Positions 8,307 to 16,718 of a stretch of 46,408 nt of DNA are shown here, in pieces. Both the position numbers and the translations under genes were made by a program. How positions within the stretch are numbered: the first letter of the stretch is position 1; each line of letters begins with the position of its first letter. This DNA comes from UBA11524 sp963617205 (GTDB lineage: Bacteria; Bacillota; Clostridia; Christensenellales; Aristaeellaceae). The stretch lies in assembly GCA_963617205.1 (NCBI GenBank), contig CAVEOA010000015.1:1-46408 (forward strand), in the 5' to 3' direction. A model generated the notes under the pieces. That model was not told the DNA's origin. It did no database searches and worked only from the letters and a program-made list of their open reading frames with translations.

Positions 8307-10662
8307 CGGCGCTATGGGCACAATGCTCCAGAACAGCGGGCTGAAGCCCGGCGAGATTCCGGAGCTGCTGTCCATCACCAATCCGGAACTGCTGACGGAC
8401 ATCCACCGCCGGTATATCGAGGCGGGCACGCAAATTGTCTATGCGAACACGTTCGGCGCAAACCGCCGGAAGCTGCAAAATACGCCGTACACAGTGGACG
8501 CGGTCGTATCCGCCGCCATCCATGCGGCAAGGAAGGCATGCGAGGGCACATCCGCCCGTGTCGCACTCGACATCGGACCGCTTGGCGCGCTGCTTGAGCC
8601 GCTCGGTACGCTTGCATTCGAGGACGCGGTTGACCTCTTCGGCGAAATCGCGGAGGCAGGCGAAAAATCCGGCGCAGACCTCATCTGCATCGAGACGATG
8701 ACCGACCTGTACGAGGCGAAGGCGGCGCTGCTTGCCTGCAAGGAGCGGACGAAGCTGCCTGTCTGGGTGACGATGAGCTTCGACAGCAACGGGCGCACCT
8801 TCACCGGGTGCACGATTCCTTCCATGGCGCATACGCTTGAGGGACTCGGCGCGGATGCCATCGGGCTGAACTGCTCGCAGGGTCCGGAACAACTGCTGCC
8901 GTTGTTCCGCGAGCTGTGCCGGACGACATCGCTGCCGGTCATTGCCAAGCCGAACGCCGGATTGCCTGACCCGGTTGACGGTCACTACGACCTGCCGCCG
9001 GAGCAATTTGCCGCGGCGATGCGCGAGGCAGTCGAGGCAGGCGTGAGCATTGTTGGCGGCTGCTGCGGCACCAATCCGGCGTATATCCGCGCATTGCATG
9101 AAGCCGTCAGCGGTATGACGCCCGGAAAGCGCGATGTCCGCAAATGCAGCTTTCTCTGCACGCCGACCGTGCCGCTTGAATTGAACGGCATCCATCCCAT
9201 CGGCGAACGCATCAATCCGACCGGCAAGAAGCGCTTTCAGCAGGCGCTGCTCAATGACGATTTGGACTATATTGTCGATGTCGCCATTGCGCAGGTCGAT
9301 GCCGGTGCACAGATTCTCGATGTCAACGTCGGCTATCCCGGCGTCGATGAGAAGACGATGCTTCCGCGCGTTGTCAAGAAGCTGCAGGAAAGCATCGATG
9401 TGCCGCAGCAGCTTGACTCGACAAACGCCCAGGCGCTTGAAGCGGCCCTGCGCGTTTACAACGGCAAGCCTGCGGTCAATTCCGTCAACGGCGAGGAAAA
9501 GTCGCTGAAGACGCTGCTGCCCATCGTTAAAAAGTACGGCGCGGCGGTTGTCGGGCTTGCACTCGATGAAAAGGGATTGCCGCACACGGCGCAGGAACGG
9601 CTCGAAATTGCCAAGCGTATTCTGTGCGCAGCCGAGCGCATCGGCATTCCGCACGAAGATGTGTTCATTGACTGCCTGACGTTAACCGTTTCCGCGCAGC
9701 AGGATCAGGCGGAGGAAACGCTTGCCGCGCTGCGCCTTGTCCGCGATGAGCTGCATCTGCAGACCGTGCTGGGCGTATCGAACATCTCCTTCGGGCTGCC
9801 ATACCGATTGCTGATGACACAGACCTTCCTCATTCGCGCACTGAGCAACGGCTTGACGCTGCCGATTATCAATCCGAACCAGAAGGAAATCATGGACGCG
9901 ATTGCAGCCTACCGTGCAATCAGCGGCGAGGACGAGGGCTGCAAAAGCTATGTTGAGCGTTTCGCCAATGCCCCGGCGGTGCCGGCTCCATCGGCAGTGC
10001 CGACCTCATCGGCGGTGCCGACGAAATCGTCTGCTTCAGCCGTTGCTTCGCTCGATGATGCCATCATCCGCGGGCTCAAGGGCGATGCGGCGCGACTTGC
10101 AGGGGAGCTGCTCCAGTCGGAAAAAGAGCTGTCGCTGGTGGAAAATCACCTGATTCCGGCGCTGGACAAGGTCGGCGCGGACTACGAGCAGGGCAAAGCG
10201 TTCCTGCCGCAGCTGCTTTCCGCGGCACAGGCGGCGCAGGCGGTTTTCTCCGTCATCCGTGACAGCCTCGCCGCGCAGAACGTTCAGCCTGTCAAAAAGG
10301 GGCGCATCATCATCGCGACGGTCAAGGGCGATATTCACGATATCGGCAAAAACATCGTCAAAACCGTGCTGGAAAACTACGGCTATGAGGTGCTCGACCT
10401 CGGGCGCGACGTGCCGCCGGAAACGATTGTCCGCACCGCAGAGGAGCAGGATATCCGCCTTGTCGGGTTGTCCGCGCTGATGACAACGACGCTTCCCAGC
10501 ATGGAAGAAACGGTCCGCCAACTGAAGGCGCTGCCCAATCCGCCGCTCATTATGGTCGGCGGCGCCGTTGTCACGGAGGCTTTCGCGCATCGCATGGGCG
10601 CCGATTTCTACGCGCACGATGCCAAAGCCGCCGCCAATATCGCAAAACAAGTTTTTTCTTGA
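8281..10662 (+). CDS. metH: cobalamin-dependent methionine synthase (three-module form)
   Basis: This 793-residue enzyme transfers the methyl group of 5-methyltetrahydrofolate to homocysteine through cobalamin. Module 1 (about 1-285) is the homocysteine domain with zinc ligands Cys198 (GLNCS) and Cys261-Cys262 (GGCCG). Module 2 (about 300-550) is the pterin-binding barrel (IGERINPTGKKRFQ, DVNVGYPG, NSVNGE). Module 3 (about 590-793) is the cap plus B12-binding fold with the lower-ligand His686 in GDIHDIGKN. The fourth, reactivation, module is absent and supplied by the upstream gene. Translation starts with GTG inside that gene. A threefold AVP-x-x-S linker (566-583) joins modules 2 and 3. The gene is followed 12 bases later by metA. 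Confidence 0.95.
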   Translation: MENQLIFLDGAMGTMLQNSGLKPGEIPELLSITNPELLTDIHRRYIEAGTQIVYANTFGANRRKLQNTPYTVDAVVSAAIHAARKACEGTSARVALDIGPLGALLEPLGTLAFEDAVDLFGEIAEAGEKSGADLICIETMTDLYEAKAALLACKERTKLPVWVTMSFDSNGRTFTGCTIPSMAHTLEGLGADAIGLNCSQGPEQLLPLFRELCRTTSLPVIAKPNAGLPDPVDGHYDLPPEQFAAAMREAVEAGVSIVGGCCGTNPAYIRALHEAVSGMTPGKRDVRKCSFLCTPTVPLELNGIHPIGERINPTGKKRFQQALLNDDLDYIVDVAIAQVDAGAQILDVNVGYPGVDEKTMLPRVVKKLQESIDVPQQLDSTNAQALEAALRVYNGKPAVNSVNGEEKSLKTLLPIVKKYGAAVVGLALDEKGLPHTAQERLEIAKRILCAAERIGIPHEDVFIDCLTLTVSAQQDQAEETLAALRLVRDELHLQTVLGVSNISFGLPYRLLMTQTFLIRALSNGLTLPIINPNQKEIMDAIAAYRAISGEDEGCKSYVERFANAPAVPAPSAVPTSSAVPTKSSASAVASLDDAIIRGLKGDAARLAGELLQSEKELSLVENHLIPALDKVGADYEQGKAFLPQLLSAAQAAQAVFSVIRDSLAAQNVQPVKKGRIIIATVKGDIHDIGKNIVKTVLENYGYEVLDLGRDVPPETIVRTAEEQDIRLVGLSALMTTTLPSMEETVRQLKALPNPPLIMVGGAVVTEAFAHRMGADFYAHDAKAAANIAKQVFS

Positions 10663-10674
10663 GAGGATACCGCT

Positions 10675-11637
10675 ATGCCGATTCGTATTCCCAATGATTT
10701 GCCAGCCGCCAGCGCCCTGCGCAGCGAGAACATATTCGTCATGACCGATACTCGCGCCAAGACGCAGGACATCCGTCCGCTTCGGCTGCTGCTGCTCAAC
10801 CTGATGCCCACGAAAATCGCTACGGAAACGCAGCTTGCGCGTTTGCTGGGTAACACGCCATTGCAGGTGGAGCTGGATTTGCTGATGGTCACGACCCATG
10901 TTACCAAAAATACGTCTGAGGAGCACATGCTGGCCTTCTACAAGACGTTTGAGCAGGTGCGCGACCTGACGTATGACGGCATGGTTATTACCGGCGCACC
11001 TGTGGAGAAGATGCCGTTTGAGGAAGTCGAATACTGGGACGAGCTGTGCACCATCTTCGAGTGGACAAAGACGCACGTTACCTCCACCCTGCACATCTGC
11101 TGGGGTGCGCAAGCTGGACTCTACTACCACTGGGGCGTCCAGAAGTATCTGATGGACAAAAAGCTCTCCGGCGTCTATCCGCACCGCGTGACCCACAAAA
11201 ACAGCATTCTGTTCCGCGGCTTCGACGATACGTTCATGGTGCCGCACAGCCGTTACACGACCATTCACCGCGAGGATGTGCTTGCGCATCCCGAAATGAA
11301 GATTCTTGCTGAGAGCAATGAAGCCGGTATCTACGCCATATCCACCCACGGCGGAAGGCAGATTTTCATCACCGGTCACTCCGAATATGATGCGGACACG
11401 CTCGAAAAGGAATATCTGCGCGACAAGAATGCCGGCTTGCATCCAGAAGTGCCCTGCAATTATTATCCGAACGATGATGATACGCAGCCGCCGGTATGCA
11501 CGTGGCGTTCCTCGGCGAATCTGCTGTACTGCAACTGGCTGAATTATTTTGTCTATCAGGCGACGCCGTATGATTTGAACAGCGTTGGCATTGTGGTCAT
11601 GGACGATTTCAAGGAGCAGCACGACAACAGCCAGTAA
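10675..11637 (+). CDS. metA: homoserine O-acetyltransferase (MetA family)
   Basis: This 320-residue enzyme activates homoserine for methionine synthesis. It has the MetA signature, with catalytic Cys142 in HICWGAQAGLYYHWG and the downstream FITGHSEYD segment holding catalytic His and Glu residues. Residue 111 is Glu (TGAPVEKMPFEEVEYW). In this family Glu111 favours acetyl-CoA, while Gly at this place (as in E. coli) favours succinyl-CoA, so the product should be O-acetylhomoserine despite the usual succinyltransferase label. This agrees with the downstream MetY, which uses O-acetylhomoserine. The start follows metH by 12 bases with a GAGAGG ribosome binding site. Confidence 0.95.
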   Translation: MPIRIPNDLPAASALRSENIFVMTDTRAKTQDIRPLRLLLLNLMPTKIATETQLARLLGNTPLQVELDLLMVTTHVTKNTSEEHMLAFYKTFEQVRDLTYDGMVITGAPVEKMPFEEVEYWDELCTIFEWTKTHVTSTLHICWGAQAGLYYHWGVQKYLMDKKLSGVYPHRVTHKNSILFRGFDDTFMVPHSRYTTIHREDVLAHPEMKILAESNEAGIYAISTHGGRQIFITGHSEYDADTLEKEYLRDKNAGLHPEVPCNYYPNDDDTQPPVCTWRSSANLLYCNWLNYFVYQATPYDLNSVGIVVMDDFKEQHDNSQ

Positions 11638-11664
11638 TTTCAAAAAGCCCATTTTCCTTGTCCG

Positions 11665-11693
11665 TTGCAGGAAGGCGCAGCATGTGGTATACT
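11665..11693 (+). promoter_or_regulatory. sigma-A promoter of the sir2-nitroreductase pair
   Basis: TTGCAG (11665-11670), 17-base spacer, TATACT (11688-11693). Because transcription would start near 11700, the downstream ATG at 11719, preceded by GGGGGAGGGGA, is the real start of the Sir2 gene rather than codons further upstream. Confidence 0.75.
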
Positions 11694-11718
11694 GAATCCG
11701 ATGGGGGAGGGGAAGATC

Positions 11719-12450
11719 ATGTACGATGAGCTGCAGCAGTGGATTGACAGCAGCCGACGAATCGTGTTTTTCGGCGGTGCAGGCGTATCCACCGAGAGCA
11801 ACATTCCGGATTTTCGCTCACAGGATGGGCTGTATCATCAGAAATATGATATTCCGCCGGAGGAAATTCTCTCGCGCAGCTTCTTCCATCGCCATCCGGA
11901 GGAATTTTTTCGCTTCTACCGCGACAAGATGCTTCCGCTGGATGCACAGCCGAATGACGCGCATCGATATCTTGCCGCGCTTGAACAGGGCGGTCGGCTG
12001 ACGGCTGTCATTACGCAGAACATCGACGGTCTGCATCAGAAGGCCGGCAGCAAAAATGTGCTGGAGCTTCACGGGAGCATCTACCGCAATCATTGCATGA
12101 AGTGCGCACGCGCATTTCCGCCGGAATTTATCCGCGATTCGCACGGCGTGCCGAAATGCCCGTGCGGCGGCATCGTCAAGCCGGATGTCGTGCTGTATGA
12201 AGAGGCGTTGTCGGATAACGTGATTGCATCGGCGGTGCATCACCTGCGTCAGGCAAATCTGCTGATTGTTGCCGGAACAAGCCTGACTGTCTACCCTGCC
12301 GCATCGCTCCTGCGGTATTTCGGCGGCAGCAGGATTGTGCTCATCAACCGCGATGCAACGCAGCTGGATGCGCAGGCGGACCTGGCGCTGCACGAGAAGG
12401 TCGGCGAGGTGTTCCGCCACCTGCGTCCGACGCCGCTGGAGGAAGCATGA
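11719..12450 (+). CDS. Sir2-family NAD-dependent protein deacylase
   Basis: This 243-residue sirtuin removes acyl groups from protein lysines using NAD. The Rossmann core is shown by FFGGAGVSTESNIPDFRS, the NAD pocket by TQNIDGLHQKAG and the catalytic His by ELHGS. A zinc module follows with Cys-x2-Cys (CMKC) and Cys-x-Cys (CPC), then GGIVKPDVVLYEE and the VAGTSLTVYPAA segment. Length and motif order are those of the compact bacterial CobB class. The start at 11719 is chosen from the promoter and the purine-rich site just upstream. Its stop overlaps the nitroreductase start in ATGA, so the two are translated together. It sits inside the methionine block without known direct connection to it. 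Confidence 0.93.
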   Translation: MYDELQQWIDSSRRIVFFGGAGVSTESNIPDFRSQDGLYHQKYDIPPEEILSRSFFHRHPEEFFRFYRDKMLPLDAQPNDAHRYLAALEQGGRLTAVITQNIDGLHQKAGSKNVLELHGSIYRNHCMKCARAFPPEFIRDSHGVPKCPCGGIVKPDVVLYEEALSDNVIASAVHHLRQANLLIVAGTSLTVYPAASLLRYFGGSRIVLINRDATQLDAQADLALHEKVGEVFRHLRPTPLEEA

Positions 12451-13193
12451 TGGCTGCATTGGAGACGTTTTTTTCCGCCGAAGGAAAGGAACGATACCGT
12501 CAGGCGGCGCAGATCCGCACGTCCTGCCGCAGCTATGCCGGTGCGCCTGACAGCGCATCGTTTGCGGCGCTGTCCTACGCCATCGGGCGGTACGCCATGA
12601 GCGGCGCAAGGCTTGTGCTGACCCCTGTGGACGAATCGCTGTTTACCGGCACGATTCTCGGCATGGGACGCATTGCCGGATGCCGGATGGCGGCAGTCGT
12701 TATCGCTGACAGGCGTGAAGCCATGAGCCGCGTGAATGCCGGCATCATCGGCGAGGCGTTTGTCCTTGAGGCGACGTCGCAGGGGCTCGGCACATGCTGG
12801 GTTGCCGGAACGTACAAGCGCAAGCTGCTGACGCTCCCGCTGGGCGAAACGGAGGAAATTCTAGGCGTCATTGCGGTCGGCATTCCGTCAACGCCGCTGA
12901 AGGCTCCGGAAAATCGCCGCCGCAAGCCCGTTGAACGGCTGATTCACGGCAGCATGATGACCGGAACCGCGCTTGATGCCGCAGAGCTTGTCCGCATCGC
13001 GCCATCCGCCATGAACCTTCAGCCGTGGTCGATGGAGGTACATCCGGATGGGCAGTTCACGCTGATGGTCGGCAGCCGGACGCTGCTGGACGGCGGCATC
13101 GCGCTGTGCCATGCGGAGCTTGCGCTTGCGGGTACCCATCATTGGTCGTATCAGCTGACCTCAGGCGGTCTGACAGCCGCCGTTAAAATATAA
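12447..13193 (+). CDS. nitroreductase-fold protein (TM1586-like)
   Basis: This 248-residue protein resembles the putative TM nitroreductase group, in which two half-domains form one FMN-binding nitroreductase fold within a single chain. Visible features are the N-terminal RTSCRSYAG (flavin phosphate contact), GIIGEAFVLEATSQGLGTCWVAGTY and VIAVGIPS in the first half and IAPSAMNLQPW in the second. It probably reduces nitro, quinone or flavin-like substrates with NAD(P)H; the substrate is unknown. The ATG overlaps the Sir2 stop by four bases. It ends 25 bases before metY. Confidence 0.85.
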   Translation: MMAALETFFSAEGKERYRQAAQIRTSCRSYAGAPDSASFAALSYAIGRYAMSGARLVLTPVDESLFTGTILGMGRIAGCRMAAVVIADRREAMSRVNAGIIGEAFVLEATSQGLGTCWVAGTYKRKLLTLPLGETEEILGVIAVGIPSTPLKAPENRRRKPVERLIHGSMMTGTALDAAELVRIAPSAMNLQPWSMEVHPDGQFTLMVGSRTLLDGGIALCHAELALAGTHHWSYQLTSGGLTAAVKI

Positions 13194-13218
13194 AATCAAC
13201 AGAAAGAAGGTTTTTCCC

Positions 13219-14508
13219 ATGTCCGATTATCGCATCGACACACAATGTGTTCAGGCAGGCTACACGCCCGGCAATGGCGAACCGCGTCAGATCCCGATCA
13301 TCCAGTCTACCACCTTCCGCTACAGCACGAGCGAGGATATGGGAAAGCTCTTTGATCTGGAAGCTTCCGGATATTTCTATTCCCGTCTGCAAAACCCGAC
13401 GTGCGATTATGTTGCGGCGAAAATCGCAGCGCTTGAGGGCGGCTCGGCGGCGATGCTGACCGGCTCGGGTCAGGCGGCGAACTTCATGGCGCTGTTCAAC
13501 ATCTGCGAGGCAGGCAGCCACATTGTCGCGTCCTCCTCCATCTATGGCGGCACGTTCAACCTGATTTCCGTCACGCTCAGGAAGATGGGCATCGATTCGA
13601 CGTTCGTTTCGCCCGACGCGACGGATGAAGAGCTGGATGCGGCATTCCGCGGCAACACGCGCGCCATGTTCGGAGAGACCATCGCGAATCCTGCGCTGAC
13701 CGTGCTGGACATCGAACGCTTTGCTGCGGCGGCGCACCGTCACGGCGTACCGCTGATTGTGGACAACACGTTCCCGACGCCGGTGAACTGCCAGCCCATC
13801 CGCTTCGGTGCGGATATCGTGACGCATTCGACCACGAAGTACATGGACGGTCACGGCGCGGCAGTCGGCGGCGCGATTGTCGACAGCGGCAAGTTCGACT
13901 GGATGGCGAATGCAGAGCGCTATCCGGGGCTGTGCACACCGGATGAAAGCTACCATGGCATTACGTACGCTGAGAAATTCGGCATCGGCGGCGCGTTCAT
14001 CACGAAGTGCACCAGCCAGCTCATGCGTGACCTGGGCTGCGTGCAGTCGCCGCAGAGCGCTTTCCTGCTGAATCTCGGTCTGGAGAGCCTGCATGTCCGG
14101 ATGCCGCGCCACTGCGAGAACGCCATGAGTGTCGCTGAATTCCTCGAGCGGCAGCCGGAGGTTGAATCCGTCAGCTATCCGCATCTGCCGTCCAGCCCCT
14201 ACTACGCACGCGCCATGAAATACATGCCGCATGGCGGCTGCGGCGTTGTGTCCTTTGTCCTGAAGGGCGGACGCAGTGCGGCGGAATCATTTATGAAGCA
14301 TCTGAAGCTTGCCGCCATCGAGACGCATGTGGCCGATGCGCGCACGTGCTGCCTGAATCCGGCAACATCGACGCATCGCCAGATGACCGAGGAGCAGCTC
14401 GCCACGGCAGGCATTCCGGCAGGCATGGTGCGCATCAGCCTTGGTCTGGAAAATAAGGAGGACCTGATTGAGGATATCGCACAGGCACTCCGCGCCATCA
14501 ACGCCTAA
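13219..14508 (+). CDS. metY: O-acetylhomoserine sulfhydrylase (PLP, Cys/Met metabolism family)
   Basis: This 429-residue PLP enzyme belongs to the cystathionine gamma-synthase superfamily. The internal aldimine lysine is Lys207 in THSTTKYMDGHG. Other family marks are YSRLQNPT, GSGQAANFMALFNI, IVDNTFPTP and RTCCLNPATSTHRQ. The length (about 430, longer than the 380-400 of MetB or MetC) and the motif set favour MetY, which makes homocysteine from O-acetylhomoserine and sulfide. A methionine gamma-lyase is the main alternative. The upstream acetyl-type MetA supports MetY. A clear terminator follows at 14521, closing the methionine block. Confidence 0.9.
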   Translation: MSDYRIDTQCVQAGYTPGNGEPRQIPIIQSTTFRYSTSEDMGKLFDLEASGYFYSRLQNPTCDYVAAKIAALEGGSAAMLTGSGQAANFMALFNICEAGSHIVASSSIYGGTFNLISVTLRKMGIDSTFVSPDATDEELDAAFRGNTRAMFGETIANPALTVLDIERFAAAAHRHGVPLIVDNTFPTPVNCQPIRFGADIVTHSTTKYMDGHGAAVGGAIVDSGKFDWMANAERYPGLCTPDESYHGITYAEKFGIGGAFITKCTSQLMRDLGCVQSPQSAFLLNLGLESLHVRMPRHCENAMSVAEFLERQPEVESVSYPHLPSSPYYARAMKYMPHGGCGVVSFVLKGGRSAAESFMKHLKLAAIETHVADARTCCLNPATSTHRQMTEEQLATAGIPAGMVRISLGLENKEDLIEDIAQALRAINA

Positions 14509-14520
14509 TCGAATCCATGA

Positions 14521-14556
14521 AAAGGGGTCAGGGACGAAATTCCCTGACCTTTTTTC
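14521..14556 (+). terminator. intrinsic terminator after metY
   Basis: GGTCAGGGA (14527-14535) pairs with TCCCTGACC (14542-14550), a 9-base stem with a 6-base loop, followed by six T (14551-14556). An upstream A run makes it potentially bidirectional. Confidence 0.92.
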
Positions 14557-14592
14557 GTGACTTAAGCGTGCATCGTCTTGCCGAAGTTCTTC

Positions 14593-14621
14593 TTCACAGG
14601 TGCCGCCGAATATGCTATAAT
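14593..14621 (+). promoter_or_regulatory. sigma-A promoter of the M42 peptidase operon
   Basis: TTCACA (14593-14598), 17-base spacer, perfect TATAAT (14616-14621) with an extended-10 TG two bases upstream. The first M42 gene starts about 40 bases downstream behind an AAAGGGGG site. Confidence 0.8.
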
Positions 14622-14661
14622 ATGGTTGGTTAATTTTGCGCATATATAAAGGGGGCATTTC

Positions 14662-15699
14662 ATGGATGTCAAAAAGCTGCTGACAGAGGTCACGGCACTG
14701 CCGGGCGTCAGCGGACAGGAGGAGACAGTCAGCACCTATTTTGCGGAGAAATTTCGCCTGTTTGTCGATGAGGTGACGGTCGATGCGATGTACAGCGTGA
14801 TTGCCCATAAAAAGGGCAGCGGTCCGAAGGTGATGCTCTGTGCGCATCTTGATGAAATCGCGCTGATGGTGACGCATATTGAGGAGGACGGCAGCCTGCG
14901 CCTCCGCAGCGTTGGCGGCATTGACCCGCGCATTCTGCCGGGCAGCCGCGTCTGGGTGCATGGCCGCGAGAAGCTTTTCGGCACCATCGGGGCGCTGCCG
15001 CCGCAGCTGATGAGCGCTGAGGATCGTGCGAATAATTATACGCTGGATCATCTGCATGTCGATATAGGTATGACGGCGGAACAGGCGAAGAAGCTCGTGC
15101 GCATCGGCGACCTCGTGACGTTTGACGGACCGTCCCGTGAGCTGCTTAACGGGCAGTTTGTTGCAAAGACGCTTGATGACCGTTCCTGCGTGGCTATTCT
15201 GCTTCAGACGGCGGAACGCCTGCAGAAGCTCGTCTGCGATGCCGATGTGTATTTCGTGTGCTCGGCGCAGGAGGAGGTCGGCGGTTGGGGCGCCATGACC
15301 GCTGCCTTTGCGGTGGAGCCTGATTTGGCGGTCGTGCTGGATGTCGATTTTGCGAAAACGCCGAGCTGTCCGCCGAACAGCGCCATGCCGCTTGACGCGA
15401 TGATTGTGACGCACGGACCGTATATACAGCCCAAGCTCAATCAACGGCTGATTGACTGTGCCAAGGCGCATCACGTCCAGCTGAACGCGAATGTCGCAGG
15501 GAGGTACACCGGCACGGACGCGGATGACATCGGTTTGAGCCGCGGCGGTGTGCCGACGGTGCTGCTGTCGCTGCCGGAAAAGTACATGCACACCTCCGTG
15601 GAAACAATCGACCTGAACACGCTGGAAGAAGGTGCGCGGCTGCTGGCGCATTTTGTCGCGGAGCTTGATAATCACTGGGAGGATGACCTATGGATCTGA
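14662..15699 (+). CDS. M42-family metallo-aminopeptidase, copy 1
   Basis: This 345-residue protein is a TET/DAPA-type aminopeptidase of the M42 family, enzymes that trim peptides in large cytoplasmic dodecamers with a two-metal centre. Metal-site motifs are CAHLDE (His62, Asp64), KTLDDRS (bridging Asp), the catalytic QEEVGGWG (Glu204-Glu205), DVDF (near 228) and MHTS (His310). The inserted domain (about 75-160) that builds the oligomer is present. It is the first of three neighbouring M42 genes; its last ten bases overlap copy 2. Substrate preference cannot be told from sequence. Confidence 0.92.
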   Translation: MDVKKLLTEVTALPGVSGQEETVSTYFAEKFRLFVDEVTVDAMYSVIAHKKGSGPKVMLCAHLDEIALMVTHIEEDGSLRLRSVGGIDPRILPGSRVWVHGREKLFGTIGALPPQLMSAEDRANNYTLDHLHVDIGMTAEQAKKLVRIGDLVTFDGPSRELLNGQFVAKTLDDRSCVAILLQTAERLQKLVCDADVYFVCSAQEEVGGWGAMTAAFAVEPDLAVVLDVDFAKTPSCPPNSAMPLDAMIVTHGPYIQPKLNQRLIDCAKAHHVQLNANVAGRYTGTDADDIGLSRGGVPTVLLSLPEKYMHTSVETIDLNTLEEGARLLAHFVAELDNHWEDDLWI

Positions 15700-16700
15700 A
15701 AACATTGACGGAGCTGAACGCTCCCTCCGGTCATGAGCAGGCGATCCGGCGCTTCCTGCTCAAGGAGCTGCGCGAGAAGGGCTTCGAGCCGGTGCTTGAC
15801 CGCATGGGCAATGTGATTGTTGAGAAGGAAGGAAACGGCGAGGCGCCGCGCAAGCGCGTCATGGTCAGCGCTCACATGGATGAGGTTGGGCTGATTGTGA
15901 CCTCTGCCACGGAGGAAGGCTATCTGCGCATTACGACGGCTGGCCGCATTGATCCGCGTGTGCTTGTATCCAAGCGTGTGACGGTCGGCGATGACAAGCT
16001 GCCCGGCATCATCGGCGCGGTGCCGATTCACCTGCAGGCACCCGACGAACGCAAGCGTGTGCTGTCCGTCCGTGAGCTGCTCGTGGATATTGGCGCGAAG
16101 AGCAAGGAAGAGGCGGAGAGCAAGGCGCCCATAGCCACCTACATTTCTTTTGACACACCTTATGTGGAGTACGGCGACGGCTTTGCATGCGGCAAGGCGT
16201 TCGACGACCGCGTCGGCTGCCTGACGCTGCTCCGCCTGCTGCAGGAGGAACTGCCGGTTGACCTCGTGGCATGCTTCGTGTCCGAGGAGGAGGTCGGCTG
16301 CCGCGGTGCAAAGGGGGCGGCATTCACCAGAGAGCCGGACATCGGCATCGTGCTTGAATGCACGAACTGCTACGACCTCGGTGATGTGCCGGAAAACGCG
16401 CATGTCTGCGAAACCGGTCAGGGCGTTGCCGTGTCGTTTATGGACGCTGCGTCCATCGCGAACCGTGCATTGTTCCGCAAGACGCTCGAGGTTGCGAAGG
16501 CAGGCGGCATTCCGCATCAGGTCAGGCGCAGCGTGTCCGACGACAATGACGGCGGCGCCATTCAGCGCGCACGCGGCGGCGTTCCGGTCGTGGTGCTGTC
16601 CGTGCCCTGCCGGTATAGCCATTCGTCGTCCTCCGTGGTCAAGCTCAGCGATGTGGAAAGTCAGTTTGCGCTCAGCCTTGCGCTGCTGCATGCACTTTAA
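15690..16700 (+). CDS. M42-family metallo-aminopeptidase, copy 2
   Basis: This 336-residue paralogue has the same M42 plan: SAHMDE (His62, Asp64), KAFDDRVG, the catalytic SEEEVGCRG, LECTN in place of the more usual aspartate-containing strand motif, and YSHS near the C-terminus. The start ATG is inside the end of copy 1, with GGGAGGATG as ribosome binding site, so translation is coupled. Residues around the second metal strand (VLECTN) are Glu rather than the Asp seen in copies 1 and 3, a change also found in some M42 branches, which could alter substrate or metal use. It is followed by copy 3 after 18 bases. Confidence 0.92.
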   Translation: MDLKTLTELNAPSGHEQAIRRFLLKELREKGFEPVLDRMGNVIVEKEGNGEAPRKRVMVSAHMDEVGLIVTSATEEGYLRITTAGRIDPRVLVSKRVTVGDDKLPGIIGAVPIHLQAPDERKRVLSVRELLVDIGAKSKEEAESKAPIATYISFDTPYVEYGDGFACGKAFDDRVGCLTLLRLLQEELPVDLVACFVSEEEVGCRGAKGAAFTREPDIGIVLECTNCYDLGDVPENAHVCETGQGVAVSFMDAASIANRALFRKTLEVAKAGGIPHQVRRSVSDDNDGGAIQRARGGVPVVVLSVPCRYSHSSSSVVKLSDVESQFALSLALLHAL

Positions 16701-16718
16701 TGATGGGAGAAGAAGCCT

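Noticed and set aside
10036..11652. Long minus-strand frame opposite metH and metA
   Set aside because: Same codon-bias shadow: no recognisable motifs and both sense genes are certain.
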